Assembly: GCA_910588695.1 (NCBI GenBank)
Contig: CAJUOV010000012.1
Coordinates: 53,277 to 62,144 of the forward strand
DNA length: 8,868 nucleotides
Direction: 5' to 3'
Source: an uncultured Christensenellaceae bacterium
Lineage (GTDB): Bacteria; Bacillota; Clostridia; Christensenellales; Borkfalkiaceae
The position numbers and the translations under genes were made by a program. The stretch's first letter is position 1, and every line of letters begins with the position of its first letter. This document shows, piece after piece, positions 1 to 8,126 of the stretch. Under the pieces are notes generated by a model. That model was not told the origin of the DNA. It did no database searches and saw only the letters and a program-made list of their open reading frames with translations.

Positions 1-108
1 GCCGCTTCTTCGGGCTTAGGCGCTTCCGCGGGCTTTGCCGCTTCTTCGGGCTTAGACGCTTCCGCGGGCTTTGCCGCTTCTTCGGGCTTAGACGCTTCCG
101 CGGGCTTT
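1..108. repeat. 36-bp in-frame tandem repeat inside the membrane-protein gene
   Basis: Three consecutive 36-bp units (1-36, 37-72, 73-108) are visible. Units 2 and 3 are identical, and unit 1 differs at one base (position 20, g for a), which changes a Ser codon to Pro on the coding strand. Similarity stops a few bases past 108. The unit is a multiple of three, so copy-number changes would keep the gene in frame. The array continues to the left edge, so the full copy number is unknown. Confidence 0.9.
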
Positions 109-311
109 GCCGCCTCTTCTTCTTTTTTAGCAGGCGTCGGCATGACTACCTTTACGACGGGCGCGCGTTTTTTGAGAACCGTGATAAAGATGATTGCCAA
201 AACGACAACCAAAACGATAAACACGACCAAAATAGCCATCAGAACGATCAAAATCGTTTTGTTGGTCGTAGCCGCTAACAACAGTTGTCCTAAATCTTGC
301 ATACTTAACAT
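1..311 (-). CDS. Single-pass membrane protein with Ala/Lys/Pro/Glu tandem repeats (3' end outside window)
   Basis: I do not recognise this gene; only its first 103 codons lie in the window and the reading frame stays open to the left edge. It starts at ATG 311-309, nine bases after an AGAGGAG ribosome binding site (321-327). A second in-frame ATG at 302-300 has no better site. After a short N-terminus of about 18 residues comes one hydrophobic helix (roughly residues 19-42), then Lys-Lys-Arg, which by the positive-inside rule suggests a cytoplasmic C-terminal part. From about residue 63 the protein is a 12-residue repeat (AAKPAEASKPEE), a flexible charged linker. Its start overlaps the stop of the surface-protein gene by 7 nt, so the two are probably translationally coupled. 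Ala/Pro-rich linkers also occur in biotin-carrier decarboxylase subunits and TonB-like proteins, but no such domain is visible here. The frame, start and membrane helix are clear; the function is unknown. Confidence 0.85.
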   Translation of the reverse strand, partial: MLSMQDLGQLLLAATTNKTILIVLMAILVVFIVLVVVLAIIFITVLKKRAPVVKVVMPTPAKKEEEAAKPAEASKPEEAAKPAEASKPEEAAKPAEAPKPEEA

Positions 312-2641
312 TGTGAAATTCTCCTCTTTGCGAATATTATTGCAACAACCGTTGCCGCGATTGCAACGACGCCGAGTACGATATCGATAACTACGAACGT
401 CTGATCCCAAGCGGGCGAGATTGTAAATGCCACTTCTCCGACAAGAGTTTTATAACCGTACTCTTCAACGGTTGCGCGAAGAATGTAATCCCCCGCTTCG
501 ACGGGTTTTCCGTCAAGTTGCGTCACGCCGTCCGCAAGAAAATAGCTATATACGATATTCCCTACTTCCGCTTTTCCTGCGGGATCGTTCGGACCGAACT
601 CCTCCGACCAGCCGTCAATCGACGGCATATTTACCCACGAATTGGTCGAAAGCGAGACTGTGAACGGAACTTCCGTGGAAATCGGTTTACAGTACTTCGC
701 GCGAATCGGAACGTCATTCTCGATTCTAAGCAGCGCGTAAGCAGTGGCAATCATTATGTATTTTCCCTCTTCGACAGGCATCTGCGCAACGGCTGCCGAA
801 TCCTCTTCTCCTTCTTTCTTGAAGAGAAACGTCACATCGCTCAGATAAGTCGTACTGCCCGCAGCGGGCGTCGGCAATCCCTGACTGAGATAATAGCTCG
901 GAATATGCGGTGCGGACGTCCATTCATTCACGGCTTCCCGTACTTGGAACGGAATATCGTAAGAGAGGGTATCCAGATCGATCACCGTCCCGTCGCTCTC
1001 CTCGTAATACGAAATAATCCGCATAAAATACCAACCGGGTTGAACGGGAACAATTCCGCTCACAAGCGTAGGCACACCGTTGCTTCCGCTGTCCGGCGCA
1101 GTATTTAACTTTTGCTGAACGCCGATCAATTCATTCGTAATGCTTATCTTATCGCCCTCCACTTCGGCGCGATAATATTCATAACGCATTTCCGACCAAC
1201 GAAGAGCATACCCCCTCGGAACACTCGGTTCGGAATATTCCGAGGTATACATATTCATATAAGGAACTTCTACCCAATAATTGGACGGACGGTCTGCGCT
1301 TCCGGTAAATACGGTAACGGGAATTACCATCGAAATGCCCGTATATTTTCCCTCTTCCGCCGGAACACGTACATGCAGATAATAAGTTCCGCCGGGGAGA
1401 CTGTTCAGCGTGCCGGTATTGCCCGTATCCTGACTCGTGATTACCCAACCGTTGGGATCCGAAGAGGACATGCCGACCGAATAAACAACTCCGCTGTAAT
1501 ACTCGGTGCCCGAATCCCCCTGACTGTTCGTTACCGTGAGATAGGTGTAGCCGAACAAAGCACCCGCTTTGGGCAAGTTTTCCGACTTGAAGTTGTTCTG
1601 CGACCAAGAGAGCATGCTCGGCGGAATCAGCCATCTGTTGGTTGCCGTTTTGATATTGAAGCGCGTTTCCGTCATACCCGAGAGGGAATTACCCTCTCCC
1701 GTCGCTTTTGCGGAGAGACTATATTCTCCCGCAGGCAATTCGTTCAACGCGTCGTAAATGACAGTCGACGTTCTGAGCGTGTCCATCGTAAATTCCACGG
1801 GAGAAACTCCGGCCAAAGGAGAAACACGCGAAACGGTAAGAACGATCGCAGAGTCGTCGCGCGATGCCGTCATTGAAATATGCGAATTACGGTCGAAAGA
1901 GCCCCATACCCAATCGCTCGCACGGAGATTTTCGATCCTGATCAGCGCATTGCTGATTGAAAACTCAACGGACGCGCTGAGCGCCTCCCAGTTTTTCCCT
2001 TCGTTTACGGTAAACGTTACGCGGTATTTTCCGATCTCCGTCGGCTTGCCGGAAACCGACTCGTAAATGGAACCGTTCCATTTTTCGTAAGAGTAAACGA
2101 TTTCACCGTGAAGAGCTTCTCCGACAGGTTCGGATGCCGCCGCGCCGTATTCCCAGCTCTCCATACCGCATTCCGTTTGCCAAGCGTTTTTCGCCTTGTC
2201 GATTTTGAGGGAAAAAGATTTGGAGAGACGGTTCTCCGTCTTTACGGTGCGCACGGTCAGGGTATAACTTCCCACGTCAAGGTTGTTCAACGTATTCAGA
2301 ATCCCCATGGGAGTCACGATCTCGTTGACGCCCGCGCCCGTAATAACGTACTCCACCTGATTTCCCTGAGTGGTCTGGAAACCGGCGTTAGAAGTAACTT
2401 CGGATTCTTTCCAACGCCAATGTAACGTATCTCCTTCATTTTTGGCGGACTGCGAGCCTACGATAAAAGCCGCGCCGTTGTCCAGCCAGCTGTCTTCGGT
2501 GTCCGCCTCGATTGCCGACGCGCCCGCGTCCGCCGAGGCGTTCTTGATTCCGAACGGAATAAGAAGCCATGCGCCCAACGCGAAGCACAGCCCGACCGCA
2601 ATCGATAAAACGATCCGCGATACCTGCTTCACTTTATTCAT
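305..2641 (-). CDS. Secreted surface protein with about seven Ig-like repeats and a C-terminal membrane anchor
   Basis: The 778-aa protein starts at ATG 2641-2639, nine bases after AAGGAG. Residues 5-30 form a basic plus hydrophobic export signal, with a plausible cleavage near NASA-D (about residue 37). The rest is a string of beta-rich domains of 75-115 residues: roughly 51-148, 152-230, 231-331, 335-445, 454-567, 571-663 and 667-742. Most open with an Asn-x-Trp motif and a nearby Pro or second Trp, and close with a G-x-Y-x-L/V edge followed by F-x-I/V-S. Domains 2 and 7 are most alike (W-x-x-x/G, P-x-G-x-A, then IVYSY). Residues 748-770 are a membrane helix followed by AKRR, so the chain should be displayed outside and held by the membrane; no LPxTG motif is seen. 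This layout fits an adhesin, stalk or cell-envelope structural protein, but no binding or enzymatic domain is recognised. It follows the 74-aa gene by 21 bases. Confidence 0.88.
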   Translation of the reverse strand: MNKVKQVSRIVLSIAVGLCFALGAWLLIPFGIKNASADAGASAIEADTEDSWLDNGAAFIVGSQSAKNEGDTLHWRWKESEVTSNAGFQTTQGNQVEYVITGAGVNEIVTPMGILNTLNNLDVGSYTLTVRTVKTENRLSKSFSLKIDKAKNAWQTECGMESWEYGAAASEPVGEALHGEIVYSYEKWNGSIYESVSGKPTEIGKYRVTFTVNEGKNWEALSASVEFSISNALIRIENLRASDWVWGSFDRNSHISMTASRDDSAIVLTVSRVSPLAGVSPVEFTMDTLRTSTVIYDALNELPAGEYSLSAKATGEGNSLSGMTETRFNIKTATNRWLIPPSMLSWSQNNFKSENLPKAGALFGYTYLTVTNSQGDSGTEYYSGVVYSVGMSSSDPNGWVITSQDTGNTGTLNSLPGGTYYLHVRVPAEEGKYTGISMVIPVTVFTGSADRPSNYWVEVPYMNMYTSEYSEPSVPRGYALRWSEMRYEYYRAEVEGDKISITNELIGVQQKLNTAPDSGSNGVPTLVSGIVPVQPGWYFMRIISYYEESDGTVIDLDTLSYDIPFQVREAVNEWTSAPHIPSYYLSQGLPTPAAGSTTYLSDVTFLFKKEGEEDSAAVAQMPVEEGKYIMIATAYALLRIENDVPIRAKYCKPISTEVPFTVSLSTNSWVNMPSIDGWSEEFGPNDPAGKAEVGNIVYSYFLADGVTQLDGKPVEAGDYILRATVEEYGYKTLVGEVAFTISPAWDQTFVVIDIVLGVVAIAATVVAIIFAKRRISQC

Positions 2642-2662
2642 AAGCTAAATCTCCTTAACGAT

Positions 2663-2887
2663 TTATTTGCCTCTGAGCTCTTTGTTGAGTTCGGCGAGGC
2701 GTTCGCGCTGCTGATCGATCAGATCGGAAAACACACGAAAAAATTCGACTTCCGTCGGATCGGGCTGAGTATTGCTCAGCACTGCGCGCAACAGTGCGGA
2801 CTGAGACCGCATACGCTTCTGTTCGAGCGATTCGATTTCCAGTTCGCAATCTCTGATCTGATTTTTGAGTTCGCTTTTTTTAGACAT
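2663..2887 (-). CDS. Small charged coiled-coil protein, unknown function
   Basis: The 74-aa protein starts at ATG 2887-2885 with AAGGAG six bases upstream, an excellent site that supports a real gene. It is rich in Glu, Lys, Arg and Leu, and residues 1-32 and 50-72 look like two amphipathic helices with heptad spacing, joined by a short segment containing Asn-Thr-Gln-Pro-Asp-Pro. This suggests a helical hairpin or coiled coil. It has no signal peptide or membrane segment, so it is probably cytoplasmic. It sits 35 bases after the c-di-GMP enzyme gene and 21 bases before the surface-protein gene, with no terminator on either side. A role as a partner or adaptor of either neighbour is a guess from position only. 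I recognise no family. Confidence 0.8.
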   Translation of the reverse strand: MSKKSELKNQIRDCELEIESLEQKRMRSQSALLRAVLSNTQPDPTEVEFFRVFSDLIDQQRERLAELNKELRGK

Positions 2888-2922
2888 ATTTCACTCCTTG
2901 AAATTCAGTCGTCCCGCTTTGT

Positions 2923-5016
2923 TTATACTTTGGGAAGCTGGTGCGTATCGTCATTGTGTTCGCGCGCGCTGCCCGCTTCTTCAAGCTGATCTTTTAACCC
3001 GTCGTGATAGAATAGGTATGAATTTTTCGAGCCCCGTTTGATGGCATACATTGCGGTATCCGCCCGTTTGAACAGGTCTTCAAACCCTACCAGACCGTCT
3101 TCGGTACAAGCGATACCCATACTGACGCTCACGTCGAAATCTTTATAGGGTTTCGTCAGTCTGGAAAAGATACGTTTGATGAGCGGTTCTACGCTGTCTT
3201 TATACTCCATGAACAACACGAACTCGTCTCCGCCCATACGCACGGCAATATCCGAACTACGGATATTCGATTTGATTCTGTTTGCAACCTCTTTAAGAAT
3301 TTCGTTGCCGAACAAATGCCCGTAGGTATCGTTGGCGCGTTTGAAATTATCGAGATCGAACATTGCAAGCGCATAGCGTCGCGTGCCTGCGCTCTCTTCG
3401 AGGATTGTGGAAATACGCTTACAAGCGGGAATATAGTGAAGAAGACCGGTGAAGCTGTCGCAGTCCGCTTTCTGTTCGAGAGACTCGTAAGCCTCCATCT
3501 CGTCGTTCACGTCTACAAACTTTCCGATCGCGCCTTCGAATTTTTTCTCGTCGTCCGTCCAGATCGTCTTGGCGATGACTTTGTTCCACTTTCTCTCTTC
3601 GCCGATCCGGAAGAGATACCTGCCCGTCGCAACCGGATTCTCGGGCGTAGTCGCGTTCAGTTTCGCCAAAAAGTCCGCGAAGTCTTTTTCGGAAAAGACT
3701 TTGGTCCAGACGGGATTTTTGCTCGGATCGTAAATTTTTACGGGGACGCCGAAATTCTTTGCGCCCCATTCGGGCAGTTTCAGCATTTCGGGCATCGCCA
3801 CATATTCGAACACCACCTCGCGGGAAATGTCCGCAAGATAGTCGAATTTCATGCGTTCGTATTCCAACAGACGGATCGAACGGGCGGACACGTCGGGCGC
3901 GTCGCTCTTGATCATCTGCTCCACCGTGTCGCGGATCGCATTGTCGGAGGCGCTCCCGAAAGAGACCACCTGCAATTCGTCGGAAATTCTGTCGCCGAGC
4001 TCCTTCAAACAATCGAGAAGAAGGGGGTTGAAAGTTCCGCACTCCCCTTTCAAAATCATTTTGATGGCCTCGTCGTGAGAATACGCGTCTTTATAAACGC
4101 GTTTGCTCGTCAGAGCGTCGTACACATCGGCAACCGAAACAACCTGCGCCGCAATTGGAATTTCGTCCCCTTTCAATCCGTCGGGATAGCCCTTTCCGTC
4201 GTAGCGTTCATGGTGCCAGCGGCAGATCTGATATCCGTATTTGATGAGCTCTTCGTTGCTGCGGAAAGGCACGTCCTGCAACATGTTGGCGCCCTCTACG
4301 GTGTGCTTCTTCATGATTTCGAACTCTTCGGGCGTAAACCGACCCGGTTTATTCAACACCTCGGAGGGGATGGAAATTTTACCGATATCATGCAATGCGG
4401 AAGCGTTGCAGATCATACGGATCTCTTTCTGCGAAAGCGGATACTTATCCGTCTTTTCCATGAGCTTTCTCAACAGCATATCGGTGAGCGTATGAACGTG
4501 CAGTACGTGCATTCCGCTCTCTCCGTTCCTGAATTCCACGATATGAGAGAGAATTTCGATCATCAAAGAGTTGTCTTTCTCTTTTTCAAACATCTGCGCC
4601 GAGAGGAACTCGGACATTTCTTTCTGTTTGATCGTCAGCAGATAGTTGCTGACAACGCGGTGCTTGACAGTACGCTCGTCGAACGGACGGCTGATATAGT
4701 CGATCGCGCCCAGATTATACGCCCGATCGATATAGGTGCCGCTGCTCTCGGCAGAAATCATGATGACGGGGATCGTTTTGATCCAGCCCTTGTTGTTCAT
4801 GACCGAAAGCACTTCGAATCCGTCCATTACAGGCATAACGATGTCGAGGAGTACAAGCGAAATTTCGAGCTCCCGCTCATGCAGGATCGTCACCGCCTCG
4901 TGTCCGTTCTCCGCCTCTATAATATCGAAATCTCCGCAGAGCATATCCGAAAGCAGCGAACGGTTAAGTTCAGAGTCGTCTACGATTAATATTTTACTGC
5001 GGTTTGCCTTATCCAT
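2923..5016 (-). CDS. Response regulator with HD-GYP phosphodiesterase and GGDEF diguanylate cyclase domains
   Basis: This 697-aa cytoplasmic protein should control cyclic-di-GMP. Residues 7-130 are a receiver domain with the acidic pair Asp13/Asp14, phospho-acceptor Asp58 (LLDIVMPVMDG) and Ser88; the usual switch Lys is Arg110 (SRPF). Residues 150-345 are HD-GYP: HDIGK has His209/Asp210, HHERYDGKGYPDG has His268/His269 and the GYP at 276-278, and Glu166, His170, His238 and Asp297 complete the expected metal-ligand set. Residues about 390-510 look like a PAS-fold linker. Residues 517-680 are GGDEF, with FDLDNF (Asp554), an intact GGDEF at 595-599 and an RSSD inhibitory site at 586-589. Both the synthesis and the breakdown domains therefore look active. 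The start ATG 5016-5014 follows GAGGG by seven bases and overlaps the kinase stop by 8 nt, suggesting translational coupling. Phosphorylation through the HPt protein would set the balance of the two activities (inference). Confidence 0.95.
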   Translation of the reverse strand: MDKANRSKILIVDDSELNRSLLSDMLCGDFDIIEAENGHEAVTILHERELEISLVLLDIVMPVMDGFEVLSVMNNKGWIKTIPVIMISAESSGTYIDRAYNLGAIDYISRPFDERTVKHRVVSNYLLTIKQKEMSEFLSAQMFEKEKDNSLMIEILSHIVEFRNGESGMHVLHVHTLTDMLLRKLMEKTDKYPLSQKEIRMICNASALHDIGKISIPSEVLNKPGRFTPEEFEIMKKHTVEGANMLQDVPFRSNEELIKYGYQICRWHHERYDGKGYPDGLKGDEIPIAAQVVSVADVYDALTSKRVYKDAYSHDEAIKMILKGECGTFNPLLLDCLKELGDRISDELQVVSFGSASDNAIRDTVEQMIKSDAPDVSARSIRLLEYERMKFDYLADISREVVFEYVAMPEMLKLPEWGAKNFGVPVKIYDPSKNPVWTKVFSEKDFADFLAKLNATTPENPVATGRYLFRIGEERKWNKVIAKTIWTDDEKKFEGAIGKFVDVNDEMEAYESLEQKADCDSFTGLLHYIPACKRISTILEESAGTRRYALAMFDLDNFKRANDTYGHLFGNEILKEVANRIKSNIRSSDIAVRMGGDEFVLFMEYKDSVEPLIKRIFSRLTKPYKDFDVSVSMGIACTEDGLVGFEDLFKRADTAMYAIKRGSKNSYLFYHDGLKDQLEEAGSAREHNDDTHQLPKV

Positions 5017-8000
5017 TGTGATTCCCTCTTTCGTTTCTGATTTGTTTGATCGTCTCTTTCAGCTTTGCCATATCGAGCGGCTTGGCGACGTGCGCGTTCA
5101 TGCCCGCGTCGAGCGCCGCTTTGATGTCTACGTCGAATGCATTCGCCGTCATAGCGATGATCGGAATGGTTTTTGCCTCCGGATGATCGCTCGCACGGAT
5201 CGCTTCCGCCGCTTCGTAACCGTTCATCACAGGCATCTGAATATCCATAAAGATCATGTCGTAACGACCCTTTTCTGCCGCAAGGAATTTTTCAAGCGCA
5301 ATCTTGCCGTTTTCCGCTATTTCGCAATTCACTTTTTCGAGATCGAGCAATTCGGTCAGGATTTCCGCATTGATCTCGTTATCCTCCGCCGCAAGCACTT
5401 TCAATCCCTCTAAGGAGCGCCCGCTCATTTCGACGAGCTTTTCCTCTTTCTTTTCGCCGCGGATACTCTCGATCGCCGTTCGGAAATTGGATACGAAGAA
5501 AGGTTTGGACAGGAAATAATCGATTCCCGCCGAACGCGCCTCTTCTTCGATGTCGTCGAAACTGTACGACGTCAGCACCATGATCGGAACGTCTTTGCCC
5601 ACCACTTTTCGGATACGCTTCGCGGTCTCCACGCCGTCCATGTCGGGCATTTTCCAATCGAGCAAAATGATGTGATAACTCTCTTCTTTCTCGTTTGCAA
5701 CAGAAGCCATTTCGACCGCCTGCTTGCCGCTGAGCGCATAATCGATTTTTACGCCGGTACCGTCCATAAGCGTTTGAATGTCGAGGCAGATATCCTCCTC
5801 GTCATCCACCGTAAGCACCCGCGTCACATTGTAACGCGACCAGAAATCTTTATCGTCCGCCGCGTTCTTGTCTACGATCGCAAGATCGAATTGCACCGTA
5901 AAGGTGCTTCCTTTTCCCTCTTCGCTCTCTACGAAAATCGTTCCGCCCATCAGATCGACGATGTTCTTCGTAATCGTCATGCCGAGCCCCGTACCCTGAA
6001 TGGATCTGGTCTTTTCTTTGCTCTCGCGGGCAAACGGATCGAAAATCTCTTTGACGAATTCTTTGCTCATGCCGATTCCGTTATCCTGAACGGAAATGCG
6101 CAGATGGGTATGTTTGTGAATTTTGCTCTTCGAGCCCTCGACCGTCATCACGATCTTTCCGTCGACGGGAGTGTACTTCATCGCGTTGGAGAGAAGATTA
6201 AGCATGATCTGATTGAGCCGCATCTTATCGCCCATGACCCGCTCGGGAAGTTTCCCCTTGGTATGCGCTTCGAAGATCTGGTTTTTCGCTTTGAACTGCG
6301 GTCCCACAATGGAAAACAGCTCTTCGATAAACGCAGATAGATTGAACTCTTCGATCTGTAAAGTCGTCTTGCCGCTCTCGATCTTGCTCATATCGAGAAT
6401 ATCGTTGATAAGACTCAACAAGTGCTGGCTCGAATAGGTAATCTTACGGATATACGCACGCACCTTTTCGCCGTCGTCCGCATCCTTTGCAAGCAGGGTG
6501 GAGTATCCGATGATCGCGTTCATCGGCGTGCGGATATCGTGAGACATATTCGAAAGGAAATTGCTCTTCGCCGCATTCGCCGCCTTTGCCATATCGAGCG
6601 CCGCTTCGAGATCGGAACTCATTCTGCGCTCTTCGGTACGGTCGGAGAACATCATGACAAAGTCGTCTTCATCTTTGAAATCGACATGATACAACGAGAA
6701 ACGATACCAATAGATGTCATGCGTCACAAGATTCTGCATCTGCATATCGTACTGCCAATTCTGACCCTTAGGCAGATTTTTCAGCCCTTCGGCGGTAAAC
6801 GCGCCGTGCTTCTGGATCGCGGCTTTCAGTACCGCGCGAACGTCTGTACGAATCTCTTCAGCTTTGATTCCAAACACGCGCTCCACGTTACCGCTGATAT
6901 ACACGCCCTCGAAATTCTTTGCCGAGAACATGATGCACACATCGTTTGTGTTGGAAGTGAAAAGATCGAGCATGCCCTCCCGTGTCTTAACTTCGAGGTC
7001 TTTCGCTTTGAGACGCTGACGGCTGTATACGATAAGCACCCAAGTGATCGCCGCCGCAATCAGAACGAAGATCGCCGCCATAACGCCGATCGTAGCGGCG
7101 CGGAACGCATTCATATGATGGTTAACTTCGCCGCTCGGCGCAATCCCGAGCAACATCCACTGCCCGAATCCGACGGGAGTGTAGGTAAGATAATATTCCT
7201 CTCCGCGCCACGCAAAGAGAATCGTATCGGAACTCTGCGCCTTTCCTTCTTCGTCAAGTTGCGCGGGATTCCAATCTTTTTTTATTGTTTCGATCTTAGC
7301 ATTCTTTTTTAATGCACATTCTTTTTCCAAAAAACCGAGAAAATCGCCGTTCCCTTCCACAAAACTGATCTGCTCCGAATTCTGGCTCTGCAAAACGGTC
7401 GAACCGTCGGGCAGAACAATATAGGCAATGCCCGTCTTTCCGTAGACAGTCACATTCAATAGGGACTGCATCTGATCTTCGTTGAAACAAATTCCGATCG
7501 TATCGTATTTGAAACCCTGATATTCGTCTTTTTCATCGGGCGCGGAAAGCGCTACGGTAATAAATATAAAGCGCCCTTCGACCCCCTCGATATTTCCCAC
7601 GACGCCCCCTTTCCCGTCGTTGAGAACGGTTGCAAGGTTACGCCGAAGTTCCAGCTTCGCTGCGTTTGTGACGGGGATCTCCCCGCCCTCCTGATACTCG
7701 TCCAAACCGAGAGGCTTGCACATCGTGCTTTCTTTATCGATAAAAAGAAAGTATGAAAATCCGCAGGTTGCTTTTTGCTCTTTCATGAACCGCAGCGCGT
7801 CTTTCGTACTCTCTTCTTTTTTACTTTCGTTCGCTCTGTCATCCGACCATTTGTCGAGATACCCTTCCCAACCCTGCAACATATTCCGGTTATGTTCAAC
7901 CGTTTGAAGGAAGGTGGTATTGACCTGATTGTAAACTTCGGTAAGATGTTCCTTACTCTCGCTGAAAATATGATTGTCGAAAAATACGGAATACGAAATC

Positions 8001-8077
8001 GCCGCCGCAAGCACCAACGCCATACACAGCAACCCGATCACCAAATAATAAATTTTGCTCTTGCTTTTCGGACTCAT
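5009..8077 (-). CDS. Membrane hybrid sensor histidine kinase with PAS-like domain and two receiver domains
   Basis: The 1022-aa protein has a membrane helix at about 10-33, an extracytoplasmic sensor region at about 34-325 that resembles a Cache-type ligand-binding fold, and a second helix at about 327-351. A PAS-like domain (about 365-480) and a helical linker follow. The HisKA box MSHDIRTP carries His513. The ATPase domain has the N box around Asn631, DNGIGM at 665-670 and GTGLGM at 695-700. Receiver 1 (about 753-870) has Asp758/Asp759, Asp807, Thr836 and Lys858. Receiver 2 (about 892-1015) has Glu898/Asp899, Asp945, Thr977 and Lys999. Both receivers look functional. It has no fused HPt, which fits the separate HPt gene just upstream. 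The ATG at 8077 is chosen because the longer in-frame TTG (8155) lies in the promoter -35 box. GGAGG (8090-8094) is 12 bases from the ATG, rather far, but no other start codon lies between. The ligand sensed is unknown. Confidence 0.95.
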   Translation of the reverse strand: MSPKSKSKIYYLVIGLLCMALVLAAAISYSVFFDNHIFSESKEHLTEVYNQVNTTFLQTVEHNRNMLQGWEGYLDKWSDDRANESKKEESTKDALRFMKEQKATCGFSYFLFIDKESTMCKPLGLDEYQEGGEIPVTNAAKLELRRNLATVLNDGKGGVVGNIEGVEGRFIFITVALSAPDEKDEYQGFKYDTIGICFNEDQMQSLLNVTVYGKTGIAYIVLPDGSTVLQSQNSEQISFVEGNGDFLGFLEKECALKKNAKIETIKKDWNPAQLDEEGKAQSSDTILFAWRGEEYYLTYTPVGFGQWMLLGIAPSGEVNHHMNAFRAATIGVMAAIFVLIAAAITWVLIVYSRQRLKAKDLEVKTREGMLDLFTSNTNDVCIMFSAKNFEGVYISGNVERVFGIKAEEIRTDVRAVLKAAIQKHGAFTAEGLKNLPKGQNWQYDMQMQNLVTHDIYWYRFSLYHVDFKDEDDFVMMFSDRTEERRMSSDLEAALDMAKAANAAKSNFLSNMSHDIRTPMNAIIGYSTLLAKDADDGEKVRAYIRKITYSSQHLLSLINDILDMSKIESGKTTLQIEEFNLSAFIEELFSIVGPQFKAKNQIFEAHTKGKLPERVMGDKMRLNQIMLNLLSNAMKYTPVDGKIVMTVEGSKSKIHKHTHLRISVQDNGIGMSKEFVKEIFDPFARESKEKTRSIQGTGLGMTITKNIVDLMGGTIFVESEEGKGSTFTVQFDLAIVDKNAADDKDFWSRYNVTRVLTVDDEEDICLDIQTLMDGTGVKIDYALSGKQAVEMASVANEKEESYHIILLDWKMPDMDGVETAKRIRKVVGKDVPIMVLTSYSFDDIEEEARSAGIDYFLSKPFFVSNFRTAIESIRGEKKEEKLVEMSGRSLEGLKVLAAEDNEINAEILTELLDLEKVNCEIAENGKIALEKFLAAEKGRYDMIFMDIQMPVMNGYEAAEAIRASDHPEAKTIPIIAMTANAFDVDIKAALDAGMNAHVAKPLDMAKLKETIKQIRNERGNHNG

Positions 8078-8089
8078 ACCGCAGTGTTT

Positions 8090-8094
8090 CCTCC
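8090..8094 (-). promoter_or_regulatory. Ribosome binding site of the hybrid kinase (long spacer)
   Basis: On the minus strand GGAGG is followed by a 12-base spacer to the ATG at 8077, longer than the 6-9 bases at the other genes here. No ATG, GTG or TTG lies in frame between them, so this site still decides the start. Confidence 0.7.
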
Positions 8095-8126
8095 GCCCTC
8101 TTCGGTAAATATGATCTGCATAATTT

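Noticed and set aside
1..108. Possible CRISPR-like repeat array at the left edge
   Set aside because: The units are directly adjacent with no unique spacers and are in frame within a coding sequence, so this is a protein-coding tandem repeat.
1..311. Oxaloacetate decarboxylase gamma-like or biotin carrier subunit
   Set aside because: A helix plus a charged Ala/Pro linker is suggestive, but the repeat is Lys/Glu-rich and no biotinyl domain or neighbouring decarboxylase gene is visible in the window.
1112..1876. Plus-strand open frame (254 codons) opposite the surface-protein gene
   Set aside because: It has no recognisable motif and an unusual Arg/Ile/His-rich composition. The opposite strand has an export signal, repeats, an anchor and a good ribosome binding site.
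3316..4989. Long plus-strand open frame (557 codons) opposite the c-di-GMP enzyme gene
   Set aside because: The minus strand has unmistakable REC, HD-GYP and GGDEF motifs. The plus-strand translation is low-complexity in style, His/Arg/Phe-rich, with no recognisable domain. It is a shadow of codon bias.
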